This document shows positions 17,582 through 28,600 of a DNA stretch of 64,000 nt, in pieces (within the stretch, counting starts at the first letter, position 1; the number at the start of each line of letters is the position of its first letter). The stretch lies in assembly GCA_016879935.1 (NCBI GenBank), contig JAACJQ010000184.1, positions 1-64,000 on the forward strand. The letters run 5' to 3'. The position numbers and the translations under genes are program-made. The notes under the pieces are model-generated. The model did no database searches, was not told the origin of the DNA, and saw only the letters and a program-made list of their open reading frames with translations. The DNA comes from Archangiaceae bacterium (GTDB taxonomy: Bacteria > Myxococcota > Myxococcia > Myxococcales > Myxococcaceae).

Positions 17582-19486
17582 GTGCCCACCCCGTTGACGC
17601 TCAAGGTTTTCAAGGGCGAACAGCTCATCTCGACGAAGGACTTCGACCGCGATCTCATCAAGATCGGTCGGCTCGCTTCGGCGCACCTCACCATCGATGA
17701 CGAGAAGGTCGCGCGCATTCACGCGGTCATCGACGTCGCGCCGGACGGCACCCTGTCGGTCACCGACATGGGCACCGTCGAAGGCACGATGCTCAACGGC
17801 AAGCGGGTGATGAAGAGCCCGCTCTCGTTCGGCGATGCCATTCAGGTCGGTGGCACCACCATTCGCATCGAGAAGGCCGGCGCCGCGCCGACCATCGCGC
17901 CCACCATCGCGCCCGTTGCCGAGGCCACCCAGCCCGTGGTCGCGACGGTTCCCGCTCCGGTTGCTGCGCCCGTTCAGGTCGTGGCCGTGCCGGCCCCCGT
18001 GCAGGTCGTCGCCGCTCCACAGGTCGTTCACGTTCCTGCTCCGGTCGCCGCCTACCAGCCGCCCCCGACCCCGCCCGAGGAGCTCGTCGAACAGAGCATC
18101 AGCCCTCGCATGCGCCCCCGCCGCCGCAAGGGCTCGGGCCCGCTCGGCGTCGAGCTGCGCTTCCTCTGGGGCGACCAGATCGTCGGTGAGTATTTCCTCT
18201 CGCCCGGCATGGAGCGCGCGTTCCGCGTGGGTTCGGCTGCTGGCGTCGACTTCGAGATGGGCGAGATCGGCGGCCCGGTCTTCGAGCTCGTGAAGTTCGG
18301 CAAGAACGGCTGTCAGCTTCGCTTCACCGGCAAGATGGAAGGCGAGCTGCACCGCAAGTTCGGTGACGAAGTGCTCACGCTCGCCGAAGCGAAGAAGAAG
18401 GGCCTGGCGCAGGCCGATGGCGATGCCGTCGCGCTCACCCTCAGCAACGACGACTTCGCCTGGATCGATCTCGGCGGCATCACGCTCGAGGCGTTCTTCC
18501 AGCCGGTGCCGAAGGCCGTCTTCGTGCCGTTCGCCGAGACGGTCGACTTCACGGTGCTCAACATCTTCCTCGTCGCGTTCTTCATCGCCGCGCTCTTCGT
18601 GATCAGCGCTGCGAATCGCGAGGCCGAAGGTGACGAGTTCGCCGACGATCTCAACGACAACCAGGCGCGCATCGCCAAGCTCCTCATCAAGCCGCCCGAG
18701 ACGCAGAAGAACCCGATCCTCGAGAAGTACGAGAAGAAGAAGGACTCGGGCGAGATCGCCGCCAAGCGAAAGGGCGACGAAGGCTCGATGGGTAAGAAGG
18801 ACGCTCCCAAGCGCTCCGCCCACGCCGCGCCCAAGGGCGACCCCAACAACAAAGATCAGGCTCGCCTCATGATGGCCAAGATCTTCGGCGGTAATTCCGG
18901 CGGCATCAGCACCATCTTCGGCCACCAGGGCCTCGGCGGTGAGCTCAAGAGCGCCATGGGCAACATGTTCGGCGCGGCTCCCGGCGACGCGGCTGGCCTC
19001 GGTGGTCTCGGCCTTCGCGGCTCGGGCTCTGGCGGTGGCGGCCTCGGCGACACCATCGGCATCGGCGGCATCGGAACGCGCGGTCGTGGCGGTGGCACCG
19101 GTGGCTACGGCTCGGGCGTCGGCGTGCTCGGCGGCAAGAAGGACGTCGACATCGGCATCACCTCGTCTGAGCCGACCGTCATGGGTTCGCTCGACAAGGA
19201 GCTCATTCGCAAGGTCATTCACGCCAACCGCGGCCAGATTCGCTTCTGCTACGAGAGCCAGCTGAACCGGTTCCCCAAGCTCGACGGCAAGGTGGCGGTG
19301 AAGTTCGTGATCTCGGCGTCGGGCGCGGTCGCCACGTCGTCCGTTGCCCAGTCGACGGTCGGCAACGCCGAGCTCGAAGCGTGCGTGGCGGGTCGTGTGC
19401 GCACGTGGATGTTCCCGAAGCCGAAGGGCGGCGGCGTCGTGGTCGTGACGTACCCCTTCATCTTCAAGCAGTCCGGCGGCCAGTGA
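17582..19486 (+). CDS. gltG: GltG/PglI, FHA and AgmX/PglI-domain inner-membrane gliding protein
   Basis: 634 residues from GTG 17582 (ribosome site TGGAGG). Order of parts: an FHA domain (about 20-100; IGRLASAHLTIDDEKVARIHA, then GTMLNGKRV), a Pro/Val/Ala linker (about 100-165), a second beta-rich cytoplasmic domain (about 180-310), one membrane span (about 325-345), a Lys-rich then Gly-rich periplasmic linker (up to about 525), and a C-terminal AgmX/PglI-type domain (about 538-634) with the pair FCYE ... ACV. This is the GltG architecture: the FHA domain reads phosphothreonine or partner proteins in the cytoplasm, while the C-terminal TonB-like domain reaches the periplasm. It is part of the inner-membrane platform with GltI and GltJ. 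Confidence 0.92.
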   Translation: MPTPLTLKVFKGEQLISTKDFDRDLIKIGRLASAHLTIDDEKVARIHAVIDVAPDGTLSVTDMGTVEGTMLNGKRVMKSPLSFGDAIQVGGTTIRIEKAGAAPTIAPTIAPVAEATQPVVATVPAPVAAPVQVVAVPAPVQVVAAPQVVHVPAPVAAYQPPPTPPEELVEQSISPRMRPRRRKGSGPLGVELRFLWGDQIVGEYFLSPGMERAFRVGSAAGVDFEMGEIGGPVFELVKFGKNGCQLRFTGKMEGELHRKFGDEVLTLAEAKKKGLAQADGDAVALTLSNDDFAWIDLGGITLEAFFQPVPKAVFVPFAETVDFTVLNIFLVAFFIAALFVISAANREAEGDEFADDLNDNQARIAKLLIKPPETQKNPILEKYEKKKDSGEIAAKRKGDEGSMGKKDAPKRSAHAAPKGDPNNKDQARLMMAKIFGGNSGGISTIFGHQGLGGELKSAMGNMFGAAPGDAAGLGGLGLRGSGSGGGGLGDTIGIGGIGTRGRGGGTGGYGSGVGVLGGKKDVDIGITSSEPTVMGSLDKELIRKVIHANRGQIRFCYESQLNRFPKLDGKVAVKFVISASGAVATSSVAQSTVGNAELEACVAGRVRTWMFPKPKGGGVVVVTYPFIFKQSGGQ

Positions 19487-19522
19487 TCTGACTGTCAGCC
19501 TTCTGACGAAACGCGCCAGCGG

Positions 19523-19984
19523 TTGGCCTCGATTTTACGAGCGCCGCCGCTGGCGTCGTCTTTGCTCGAACAAGGGATCGTGGATTCGCTGACGGCCCAG
19601 GATGCTCCAGTTCCCCACGTCTTCGTGGCGGGAACCGAGCGTGCGCTTCGATTGCTGCGGCGGGCCGCTCCGACACTCTTCATCAGCCATCTCCCCATCG
19701 AGGGCGAGGGCTGCGTCGAGTCGCTGAAGCGTCACCATCGCCGCGTCGTCTGGCTCTCGCCCTGGGCCGTCAGTCACGCAGACTTCATCAGCGCGCGCCT
19801 CGACGCGTGCTTCGTCGTGATCGACTCGAGCGCGAGCTCCGAGGCCCCGCAGACGAACCCTTCTGGTTGCCGCTGCCTGCACCTGAGCGAGTCTCAGCTG
19901 CTGCAAAACCCCGAGGTCGAAGTTCGCCGGTTGCTCGAGTTCCTTTCCGCGCCGCTCGAGGGGCCGATCGCCGCTGCGGTGTGA
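19523..19984 (+). CDS. Conserved-looking small protein of unknown function inside the glt cluster
   Basis: 153 residues starting at TTG 19523, in the same frame as gltG and 36 bp after its stop; no ATG or GTG start is available that keeps the N-terminal region. Codon use fits the neighbours, so I take it as real. The sequence suggests alternating strands and helices (VPHVFVAGTERALRLLRRA; PTLFISHLPIEGEGCVESL; RRVVWLSPW; ACFVVIDSSAS), resembling a Rossmann or receiver-like fold without the phosphate-acceptor residues. No signal peptide, so cytoplasmic. Placed between gltG and gltH, it may serve the gliding complex, but I do not recognise it. Confidence 0.6.
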   Translation: MASILRAPPLASSLLEQGIVDSLTAQDAPVPHVFVAGTERALRLLRRAAPTLFISHLPIEGEGCVESLKRHHRRVVWLSPWAVSHADFISARLDACFVVIDSSASSEAPQTNPSGCRCLHLSESQLLQNPEVEVRRLLEFLSAPLEGPIAAAV

Positions 19985-20036
19985 CCTGCGATTGTGGGTC
20001 GACGCAGCGCCCCGCTACGAATAGGGTGCGCGACTC

Positions 20037-20708
20037 ATGATGACGCGCTCGCTGGCGTTCGTGGTCTTGTTCGTTTCCTCCCTCGCGGTCGCGCAGGCCA
20101 GGGCCGTCGAAGATCGCAAGGCCATCACCTACAACGAGATCGAGCGCGGCTTCTTCTTCGGCGTCTCGGGTGGCTTCTGGGGAACCATCAACCCGCCCGC
20201 TGGTGCGATGAGCGCGCAGTACTTCTCGCCCGGTCAGGCCGCACTGGTCGAGATCGGCTTCGACATCGGTGAGCGCGTCTCGCCGGCGCTGTTCTTCCTC
20301 GCGACCAGCAACCGTATGGGCTCGGACTACACGGGCACCGTTCGTACGTGTGGCGCGGGCGGGTCGCGCGAGTGCACCACCGGTGAGACGCCGCAGGGTG
20401 TTCGTTCGGGTGACTACGGCTCCATCGCCCCGGGCGTGGGAGCCCGCATTCGCATCGCCGGCTTCAAGGACAGCCAGGACGTCACGCGCACGTGGTTCTA
20501 CGCGCGGGTCGGCGGCGCCTTCATGCTGTACCAGCCGAACACGCTGATCAGTCAGCCCGACGTGTTGCTCTTCGCGGGCCCCGGCCTCGAGTACTTCACG
20601 CGGCTTCGCCACTTCAGCATCGGCGTCGATGCGAACTTCAACTTCATGGCCCTCACCCAATCTGTGGGCTTTTCAGTGCTCCCCTTCGTGCGCTACGCGG
20701 GCTTCTGA
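20037..20708 (+). CDS. gltH: GltH (CglE-type) outer-membrane beta-barrel gliding protein
   Basis: 223 residues with a signal peptide ending near LAVAQA. The mature chain alternates amphipathic strands and turns (FFFGVSGGFWGTI; LVEIGFDIGERVSPALFFLA; TWFYARVGGAFMLY; HFSIGVDANFNFMAL) and ends in aromatic F, the usual outer-membrane barrel signature for BAM recognition. Two Cys in one loop (CGAGGSREC) could pair. Synteny names it GltH, an outer-membrane member of the Glt complex; I recall CglE as a synonym. Two adjacent ATG codons (20037, 20040) are equally good starts. Confidence 0.82.
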   Translation: MMTRSLAFVVLFVSSLAVAQARAVEDRKAITYNEIERGFFFGVSGGFWGTINPPAGAMSAQYFSPGQAALVEIGFDIGERVSPALFFLATSNRMGSDYTGTVRTCGAGGSRECTTGETPQGVRSGDYGSIAPGVGARIRIAGFKDSQDVTRTWFYARVGGAFMLYQPNTLISQPDVLLFAGPGLEYFTRLRHFSIGVDANFNFMALTQSVGFSVLPFVRYAGF

Positions 20709-20789
20709 CATTCGGAGGCGCGTTGCCTCCCTGTCGAAGCGGTCGTGCCCGGGTGAATGCCGGCGTCCGACGCGCGCAAGGAGAGCACG

Positions 20790-22589
20790 ATGGTTGGCCC
20801 CAATGACAAGGCGAAGGGCGCTGGTCCCTCGGGACGTGGCGGTGGCGGTTTCTCGTTCGACGATCGCGAAGGTGGTCGCGGCAAGGGTCGCGGTGGCCGT
20901 GATGGCGACCGTGGCGACAAGCGTGGAGGGAAGGGTGGCGGCGCGTCGTACCGCGTCGTCAACGAGCTCTCCTCGCTCGAGAAGGCGCTGACGAAGGGCG
21001 ACTACGCCGGGCAGAAGCAGTCGCTCGAAGAGATCGTCAAGGGCGTGAAGGGCCTTCGGCTCAAGTCGCTCAACGACATGGATCTCGGCGGCCGCGGCAA
21101 GCTGCTCACCTCGCTGATGCGCGTGATGCGCCAGCCCAAGAAAGACGCTCCGGCGCCTGAAGCGGCTGCAGCGCCCGAAGCGGCCCCGGCCGAAGCGCCC
21201 GCAGAAGGTGCGCCGGCCGAAGCGGCTCCTGCCGAAGCGACCGCGCCTGCTGCTCCTGCGAAGCCTGCGGCTCCCGCCATCGGGTGGACCGACGTGATCT
21301 TCACCACCGGCATGGTGTGGAAGGCCGCGAACGAGATCGATCGCGCGAACGCGGCGTTCGAAGCGGCGGGTCGTCAGCCGACCGCAGCCGAGCTCGACGC
21401 GCTGAACACCGTCGTGGCTGCGCCTGCGGCCGAAGACCGTCCCCGTCGCGGCGACCGTCGTGACGGCCCTGGTGGCGGCAAACGGGGCGATCGCCCCGAG
21501 CGTGGTGGCGACCGTCACGGCCGTGGAGATCGCCCCGGTGGTGATCGCCCTGATCGTGGCCCCCGCCGCGAGCGAGGCGCCCGCTTCGAGCAGACGCCCG
21601 CACCCGCGCTGACCGGTGACTGGCAGCTCGACGCGCGCAAGTTCGAGGAGTCGGGCCGCACGCGCGACGCTGGCCGCATTCACGAGCAGAACAAGTCGTA
21701 CGTCGAGGCTTCGCGGTTGTACGAGATCGGCGGCGACCTCAAGTCGGCGCTCCGCAACGCCGCTCGCGCGAAGGACGCGGCCCGCATCGCGCACTTCACC
21801 GCCAAGCTGACGCCCGCCGAAGTGACGGAGCAGCTCGAGCGCGCCGAGGCGTGGGAGCTCTTGATGGAGCTCTACGTTCAGAAGCAGGACTTCGGGAAGA
21901 TCGCCGGCCTCTACGAGCGCGCGCTGCAGTTCGATCAAGCCGCGCTCGCCTGGGAGCGGGCCGGCAAGCTCGCCGTCGCCCGCCGCTGCTACGAGAAGGC
22001 GAAGGACTTCGCTTCGGCGAACCGCGTGCGCGATCTCGAGGTCACCAAGCTCGTCGAGCGCGGCGATCGCCTCGGCGCTGCCACGATCCTCATGGGCGTG
22101 GGCCGTCACACCGACGCCATCGAGCTGCTCAAGCCGCTCCCTGGCCCGAAGGCGTACGCGTTCATGCTCAAGCTGAAGCTCACGAAGGAGGCCGAAGCGT
22201 TCGCCGCCGAGGCGCTCGCGAAGGCCGAAGCCGAGAACAACCTGCAGGCGAAGGCGCGCTGGCTCGAGACGCTCGGCAAGAACGAGCAGGCCGCCGAGAC
22301 GTGGATCGCCGCGAACCGCAAGGACAAGGCCGTTCCCCTCTACGAGCAGCTGGGCCAGACGTTGAAGGCCGCAGAGCTCGCCGAGGCTGCGGGTCAGCTC
22401 GACAAGGCGCAGGCGCTCTTCACCAAGCTTGGTGACACCGCCAATGCCGATCGCATCAAGGCGATGCCACGCCCCGAGCCGAAGCCGGCCGCGAAGGACG
22501 ACAAGGACGACAAGGACGAGGGCGAAGCGCAGGCCCCGATGCCTCCCGTCGCCGAGGCCGCGCCGGTCACGCCGACTGCGTCGGCCTGA
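20790..22589 (+). CDS. TPR protein with RG-rich low-complexity tracts, glt-cluster member
   Basis: 599 residues from ATG 20790 with ribosome site AAGGAG. Parts in order: a Gly/Arg/Lys tract (about 5-52), a helical region (about 52-115), an Ala/Pro/Glu tract (about 118-165), a short helical segment, a second Arg/Gly/Asp tract with repeated RGD, RGG and DRP units (about 215-268), then TPR-like helix pairs (about 280-560; for example AWELLMELYVQKQDFGKIAGLYERAL) and an acidic tail. No signal peptide or membrane span, so cytoplasmic. The region between gltH and gltI holds accessory genes in known clusters, but I do not know a function for this one. The RG tracts resemble nucleic-acid-binding or condensate-forming segments. 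Confidence 0.8.
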   Translation: MVGPNDKAKGAGPSGRGGGGFSFDDREGGRGKGRGGRDGDRGDKRGGKGGGASYRVVNELSSLEKALTKGDYAGQKQSLEEIVKGVKGLRLKSLNDMDLGGRGKLLTSLMRVMRQPKKDAPAPEAAAAPEAAPAEAPAEGAPAEAAPAEATAPAAPAKPAAPAIGWTDVIFTTGMVWKAANEIDRANAAFEAAGRQPTAAELDALNTVVAAPAAEDRPRRGDRRDGPGGGKRGDRPERGGDRHGRGDRPGGDRPDRGPRRERGARFEQTPAPALTGDWQLDARKFEESGRTRDAGRIHEQNKSYVEASRLYEIGGDLKSALRNAARAKDAARIAHFTAKLTPAEVTEQLERAEAWELLMELYVQKQDFGKIAGLYERALQFDQAALAWERAGKLAVARRCYEKAKDFASANRVRDLEVTKLVERGDRLGAATILMGVGRHTDAIELLKPLPGPKAYAFMLKLKLTKEAEAFAAEALAKAEAENNLQAKARWLETLGKNEQAAETWIAANRKDKAVPLYEQLGQTLKAAELAEAAGQLDKAQALFTKLGDTANADRIKAMPRPEPKPAAKDDKDDKDEGEAQAPMPPVAEAAPVTPTASA

Positions 22590-22665
22590 GCGAAACACCC
22601 GGCCGGTGCTCCCGACGCACGGGGGCAACCGGTCGAAATCTGACCAAGTTTCGCGTTCGTTCCTC

Positions 22666-22697
22666 GGAGAGCGGAGGGTACATTCCCGCCGCTCTCC
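22666..22697 (+). promoter_or_regulatory. Hairpin abutting the gltI start codon
   Basis: GGAGAGCGG pairs with CCGCTCTCC (9 bp); after one A/G mismatch, GGG pairs with CCC around a TACATT loop. The 3' arm ends at base 22697 and gltI starts at 22698. The usual ribosome-site window is thus inside the 3' arm, while purine-rich GGAGGG lies in the 5' arm. Confidence 0.75.
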
Positions 22698-25600
22698 ATG
22701 ACGGACACTGCCGCTGAGAAGACGGAAAAAGGCTTTGGCGAAGTCGAGGCCACGCTCGAGAAGTCTGGCCGCGTCGAAGACCTCATCCGCCTGTACGAGA
22801 CCCGCTCCCGCGAGGTCCCCACGCCTGATGAAGCCGCGCATCTGTTGTCGCGCGCCGGGCACCTCGCGCGCGAGCGCCTGAAGTCACCGCCGCGCGCCGA
22901 AGATCTGTTCCGCCGAGCGCTCGTCTACTCACCCAATGCGCGGGAAGCGCTCGAAGGGTTGCGCGCCGTCGCCGAGGGCCGCAACGACTTCGCGATGCTG
23001 GCCGACGTGCTCGAGCGGCTCGGCCTCATCTCTTCGGGGCCTGCGGCCTCTGCGCACTACCTGAAGGCCGGCGAGCTGTACGAGACGAAGCTGAGCCGCC
23101 GCGATCGCGCGGTGCTCTGCTACCAGCTGGCGGCGCGCGCGGCTCCACACGAACGTGCGGGCTACCAGAAGGCCCGCGCGGTGCTGCTCGGAGAAGGCCG
23201 GTTCGGCTCGGCCTATGAGTCGCTCGAGCGGGAGCGCACGCACCTGGGCGATCGCGAGCTGCTCGAAGACTACGTCGCCTTCGCCGAGGCGCTCGTCACC
23301 AACCCGCAGGAGCACACGCTCGCGACGAAGGCGATCGTTCGCGCCCTGTCGATCGATGGCAAGAACGCGCGCGCGCAGCAGGCCCAGAAAGATCTCGGCA
23401 AGCTCGAGTACGTCTGGCGCGAGAAGGTGAAAGCGCTGAAGACGGCTTCGCTCGAGGAGCAGAATCGGCGCGCAGCCGCACGCCTCTCGTTGCAGGTGGC
23501 CCGGCTGTTCGCCTTCTACGAGCCCGCGTCGGTGGCGAAGATCAAAGAGGCGATCGATCGCTGCTTCGCGCTCTGGCCGGCGATGCCCGATGCGCTCGAG
23601 CTGCTCGAGCACGTCGCCGAGAAGTCGGGCGATCTGCGCGTGGCGCTCACGGTGTTCTCGAAGCTCGCCAGCGAGACGCGCGACAAGGTGGCGCAGGTCG
23701 ATCTGCACCTGCGCATCGGTCAGGCGCTGCTCACGCGCATGAACGACCCGGCGGGGGCGTGCGCCGAGTTCGAGCAGGCGACGCGCATCGATCCCTCCCG
23801 GCCCGACGCGGCCGAGCTCGCGAGCGAGCTGCTCATCGGTCAGGGCAAGCTGGCCGAGGGCGTGGCGGTTCTCGACAAGCACCTCGCGACCCTGAAGGAC
23901 CGCACCGCGCAGGTCGCGCTGCGCACGACGCTGGCCGATCTCGCGACCCGCCTGCTCAAAGACGAGAAGCTGGCTCGCGGCCACCTCGAGGCCGCCATTC
24001 AGGTCGACCCGAACAACGCGCAGGTCGCCTGGCGGCTGCTCAAGGTCTACGCCGACAGCTCCGAGCTCGACCGCGCGTGGCCGTTGTTCGAGTTGGGCAT
24101 CTCTGCGCCCCAGCCGGTGAACGAGCGCGTCTCGATGTGCGAGTTCGTCTCGCTGATGTGCGAAGACGCGAATGACCCGAAGCGTGCGTTCCATGCACTC
24201 TCGTGTGCGCTCCCGCTCGACCCCAGTCGCACCACGCTCCTGACGGCGCTGAAAGACGCCGCGTTTCGCGCGAACCAGCAGTCCGAGCTCGCGCTCGCGC
24301 TGCGGCGTGCGGCCCAGGTCGCTCCCGCGGCGGCACAGACCGGGCTGTGGAAGGCGCTCGGTCAGCTGCTGCAGTCGCTCGATCGCCCGGCTGAAGCGCA
24401 GGAGTCCTGGCTCGAGGTGCAGAAGCGCCACGGTGACGATGCCGACGCCGTCGCCGCGCTGTCGCTCATTCGCAAGCAGCTCGCCGAGCAGCCGCAAGAC
24501 CCGCGCTCGAAGCTCGAAGCCGAGGCGCGCAAGCTCGAAGCGTCGGCCGCCGATCCTTCCGCCGCTGCTGCCGTGTACCGGAAGATCCTCGAGCTCGACG
24601 CCGACAGCGTTCCCACGCTGAAGAAGCTCGGCGCGGCTGCGGCGAACCTTGGCCAGTGGGAAGAGGTCGCCACCGTGGCCGAGCGGCTGATGGCGCTGGC
24701 CGACTCCGCGGCCGAACGTCAGGAGTGGCGTGCCCGCCTCGCCCAGCTGCTCGCCGAGCGCCTCAACCGCAAGGAAGAAGCCTCGCGCCTGTACTTGAAC
24801 CTGCTCGACGAGGGCATCGAGAACGCGACCGTGGTCGGTGGCCTCGAGCGGCTCGCGTCACAGGGCATTCGCCCCATCGACATCTCTCGCGCGCTCGCGC
24901 CCGTCTATGCGAGGGCAGGGGACTTTCAGCGGCAGGTCGCGTCGCTGCTGGTGCAGCTGAACTCCGCGCAGGATCGCGACGAGACCAAGACGCTGCTCTC
25001 GTTGCTCGCCGAGACGACCGAGAAGCGCCTGATGGATCTTCGCGGCGCGTTCGACTTCCGCCTGCGAGGGCTGCAGCTCGACCCGCTCGATGGTGCGTTC
25101 CGCGTCGAAGCGGCTCGCTTGTCGAGAGAGCTCAAGGCCCAGCAGGATCTCGCGCGGTTCCTCTCGGAGCTGTCGACGAAGGTGACCGAGCCCGCGCCTG
25201 CGGTGTCGATGCTGATCGAAGCGGCGCAGCTGGCCGAAGAGGCGCAGGCGACCGATGACGCGTTCCTCGCGCTCAAGACCGCGCTGCAGCGGCAGCCCGA
25301 GTCGATCGAGCTGCTCACCCGCACCTCGACGCTCGCCCTCACGACGAAGCGCTTCGCCGAGGCCGATCAGACGCTCCGTCAGCTGGCCTCCCACCTCACC
25401 GGTGACGAGCAGCGCGTCGTCTACCTGCAGCTGTCGAAGGTGAATGGCGACCTCCAGCGTCCGCGTGAAGCGGCGGCGGCGTTGACCGAAGCGATTCGGC
25501 TGGGCGCGCCCGAGCTCGAGAACCTGCCGACGGTAGCGGCGCTGCTCGAGCAGGCCGGCCAGATGCAGGAACTCACCCAGGCGCAGGCGCGGCTCATCGC

Positions 25601-28600
25601 GCTGTACGAGCAGGCTGGCGACAAGGACAAGGCGTCTGCCCTGAGCGTCGCGCGCGCCCGTGTGCTCGAGACCGCGCTCGGCGACAAGGCCGAGGCGATC
25701 GCCCGCTATGCCGAGGTGCTGAAGTCGAAGCCGTCTGACGCCGATGCGATCGCGGCGCTCGAGAATCTCCTCGGCGATCAGACGCACCGTGAAGCGGCCG
25801 CTCGGGCCGTGTTGCTCGCCTACGAACACGCGAACGATCACCGCAAGCAGGTCTCTGCGCTGCACGTGATCTCCGAAGCCGCGCGCGACTCGGTCGACAA
25901 GGTGACCGCGCTCAAACGCGCCGCCGAGATTCACACGATGCACCTGCGGCAGCCAGAGCAGGCCTTCGCCTCGCTCGCTCAGGCCGTGCGCGTCACGCCT
26001 GATGACACCGCGCTCCGGTTGCTCACGAAGCAGGCCGCCGAAGACGCCGACGCCATCGACAGCTACGCCGAGGTTCTGCAGGAGATCGTCGATGCAGGGG
26101 CAGGCCCGGCCGCCATCGCGCTCCACCGCGAGCTCGCCGACACCTATGAGCGCAAGCTCAACGATCAGGACAAGGCCGTCGGCCAGCTCCACAAGGTGCT
26201 CGCGCTCGACGCCAAGAATCAAGACGCGCTCAAGTCGCTGCAGCGCCTGCACCGCGCCCGCGAAGAGTGGTGGGACCTGGTGCCCATCATCGAGCGCCTG
26301 GCCTCCATCGAGACCGACCCGGCAGGGCGCACGACGCTCGAGCGTGAAGCCGCGCTGCTCTCGGAGTCGAAGCTCGAGGATCTCGATCGTGCCGCGCTCA
26401 ACTGGCGGCAGGTCGTCGCGCGCGACGTGCTCGATCGTGACGCCGCCTCGGCGCTCGATCGCCTCTACACGAAGCTCGATCGCCCGCAGGAGCTCGCGTT
26501 CGCCCTCGAGCTTCGCCGCAATCAGGAAGGCCAGAGCCCACAGGGACGCGAACTCGCGTTTCGTCTCGGGCAGCTGCGACAGCTTCGGCTGAACGATCTG
26601 CGTGGTGCGCTCGAGGTGTACCGCCAGATCCTCGCGGAAGACGCGTCGCACGAAGGCGCGCGACAGGCGCTCGAACAGTGGGTGCGCAGCAACGCCGACG
26701 AGTCGGCCACGGCGATGGAGATTCTCGACCCCGTGCTCGCCCGCACCGGCGATCACCAGGCCCGCATCTCGTTGCGCGAAGCTCGGCTGGCCAGCGCCAC
26801 GAGCCGCTCCGAGCGGGCGCGACTGTCTTCCGAGATTCGCGCCATTCTCGAGCGCGATCTCAGCCAGCCCGAAGCCGCGTTCATGAACGCGCTCAAGGCC
26901 TTCACCGACGGGCTCGAGCGCGCCGACGTGCAGCCAGAACTCGAGCGTCTGGCACGTGAGACCGGCTCGTACGGTGAGCTCGCCGAGATCTACGAGTCCA
27001 CCTCGGAGGAGATCGAGGTCGCCGATGAGCGCATCGCGATGCTCCGCCGCGCCGCAGAGATTCGCGAACAGCTCGAAGAGACCGAAGACGCGGTGCGCGC
27101 GTGGAACGCGTTGCTCCAGCTCGCGCCGCAAGATCGTCAGGCCCTCGAGTCGCTCTCGAAGCTGTACGCGAAGTCGCAGAACGCGCGGCAGCTCTCGACG
27201 GTGTACGCGCAGCAGGCCCCGCTCGCGACCGACCCGACCGAGAAGCTCGACCTGCTCACGAAGGCCGGCGAGGCGTTCGGCACCTCGGGCGAAGACGACA
27301 AGGCCATCGACGCCTATCGCTCTGCGCTCGCCATCAAACGCTCGGTGCCGGTGCTCACCGCGCTCGATCACCTGTTCGGCAAGACGGAGCGGCTCGCCGA
27401 GCAGGCCGACATTCTCTCGCAGCTCGCCGAAGAGACGACCGACCCGGACGGCAAGGCGGCGTTCCTCATTCGCCGCGGCGCGCTGCTCGAGAAGGTGAAC
27501 CAGTTCGCCGACGCGCTGCGTGCCTTCGCAGAGGTGCTGCAGTTGGTGCGCGCCGAGCCCCACGCGGTCGCTGGCCTCGAGCGGCTCGTTCAGCAGGAGG
27601 CCTCGCGCGTCGAAGCCGCTCGCCTTCTCGAGCCCGTCTACCGGGCTGCGTCCGATCTGAAAAAGCTCGTCGAGGTGCTCGACATCAGGCTCGGCGTCAC
27701 CGAGGCCTCGCGCCGGGTGGCGTTGTTGCTCGAGATCGCGACCCTCCGTGAGGCCGTCGGCCAGAAGGCCCTCGCGCTCACCACCCGTCTGCGCTGCTTC
27801 ACCGAGGCTCCGGCCGATGACGAGGTGCGCTCCGAGCTCGAGCGGCTCGCGGCCGACCTCGGCGCCTTCGAAGAGCTCGCGGCCGCGTACGAAGACGCCA
27901 TCGACCGTGGTGCGCCCGAGCCCCTGGCTGGAGAGCTCTGGCGCCGCCTCGCGTCGATCTACGGCGAGCGCCTGGCCCGCTTCGATCTCGCCGCCCGCGC
28001 GTGGACCGAGTGCCTCAACCGCGACCCCAAAGACACCTACGTGCTCGAGGCGCTCGCGCAGATCTACCGCCGCACCAACCAGTACCGTGAGCTCTCGGTC
28101 GTCATGCGCCGGCAGCTCGCGCTCGAGCCCAACGTCGCGGGCCAGGTGAACCTGCTGTTCGATCTGGCGACGCTGGCCGAAGACACGCTCTCTGACAAAC
28201 CGCTCGCGGCGACCGCGTACCAGGCGATCCTCGAGCGCAAACCCGACGATGGAAACGCGCTCAAGCTGCTCGGGCGTCTGTTTGCCGAGATGGAGAAGTG
28301 GCCGGAGCTGGCCGGCGTGCTCGCCCGAGAGGTGCAGCTCGCCGAGACCCAGGGGCAGGACGAAGAGGCCAGGGAGTTGCTGGTACGCCTTGGGCGGCTC
28401 AAGCTGACCCGATTGGGCGACCCACGCGGCGCCTTGAACACCTATCAGGAGGTACTGCGTCGAAAGCCCGGCCATGCCGGTGCAGTCGGCGCACTCGAAG
28501 AGATGGCGCGCTCAGAAAATCCACTCACAGGTGAGGCTGCCAGCACGCTGGAGCCTGTGTTCGCCAACGAAGGCGAGCACCTCAAGCTGGTGCAGATGAT

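Noticed and set aside
17297-19222. 641-codon minus-strand frame opposite gltG
   Set aside because: gltG has FHA and AgmX-type domains in the plus frame; the antisense product is low-complexity His/Arg/Asp.
24858-28475. 1205-codon open frame on the minus strand opposite gltI
   Set aside because: Antisense frames stay open in GC-rich TPR genes; its Arg/Leu/Gly-rich sequence has no domain, and the plus strand encodes a continuous TPR array.
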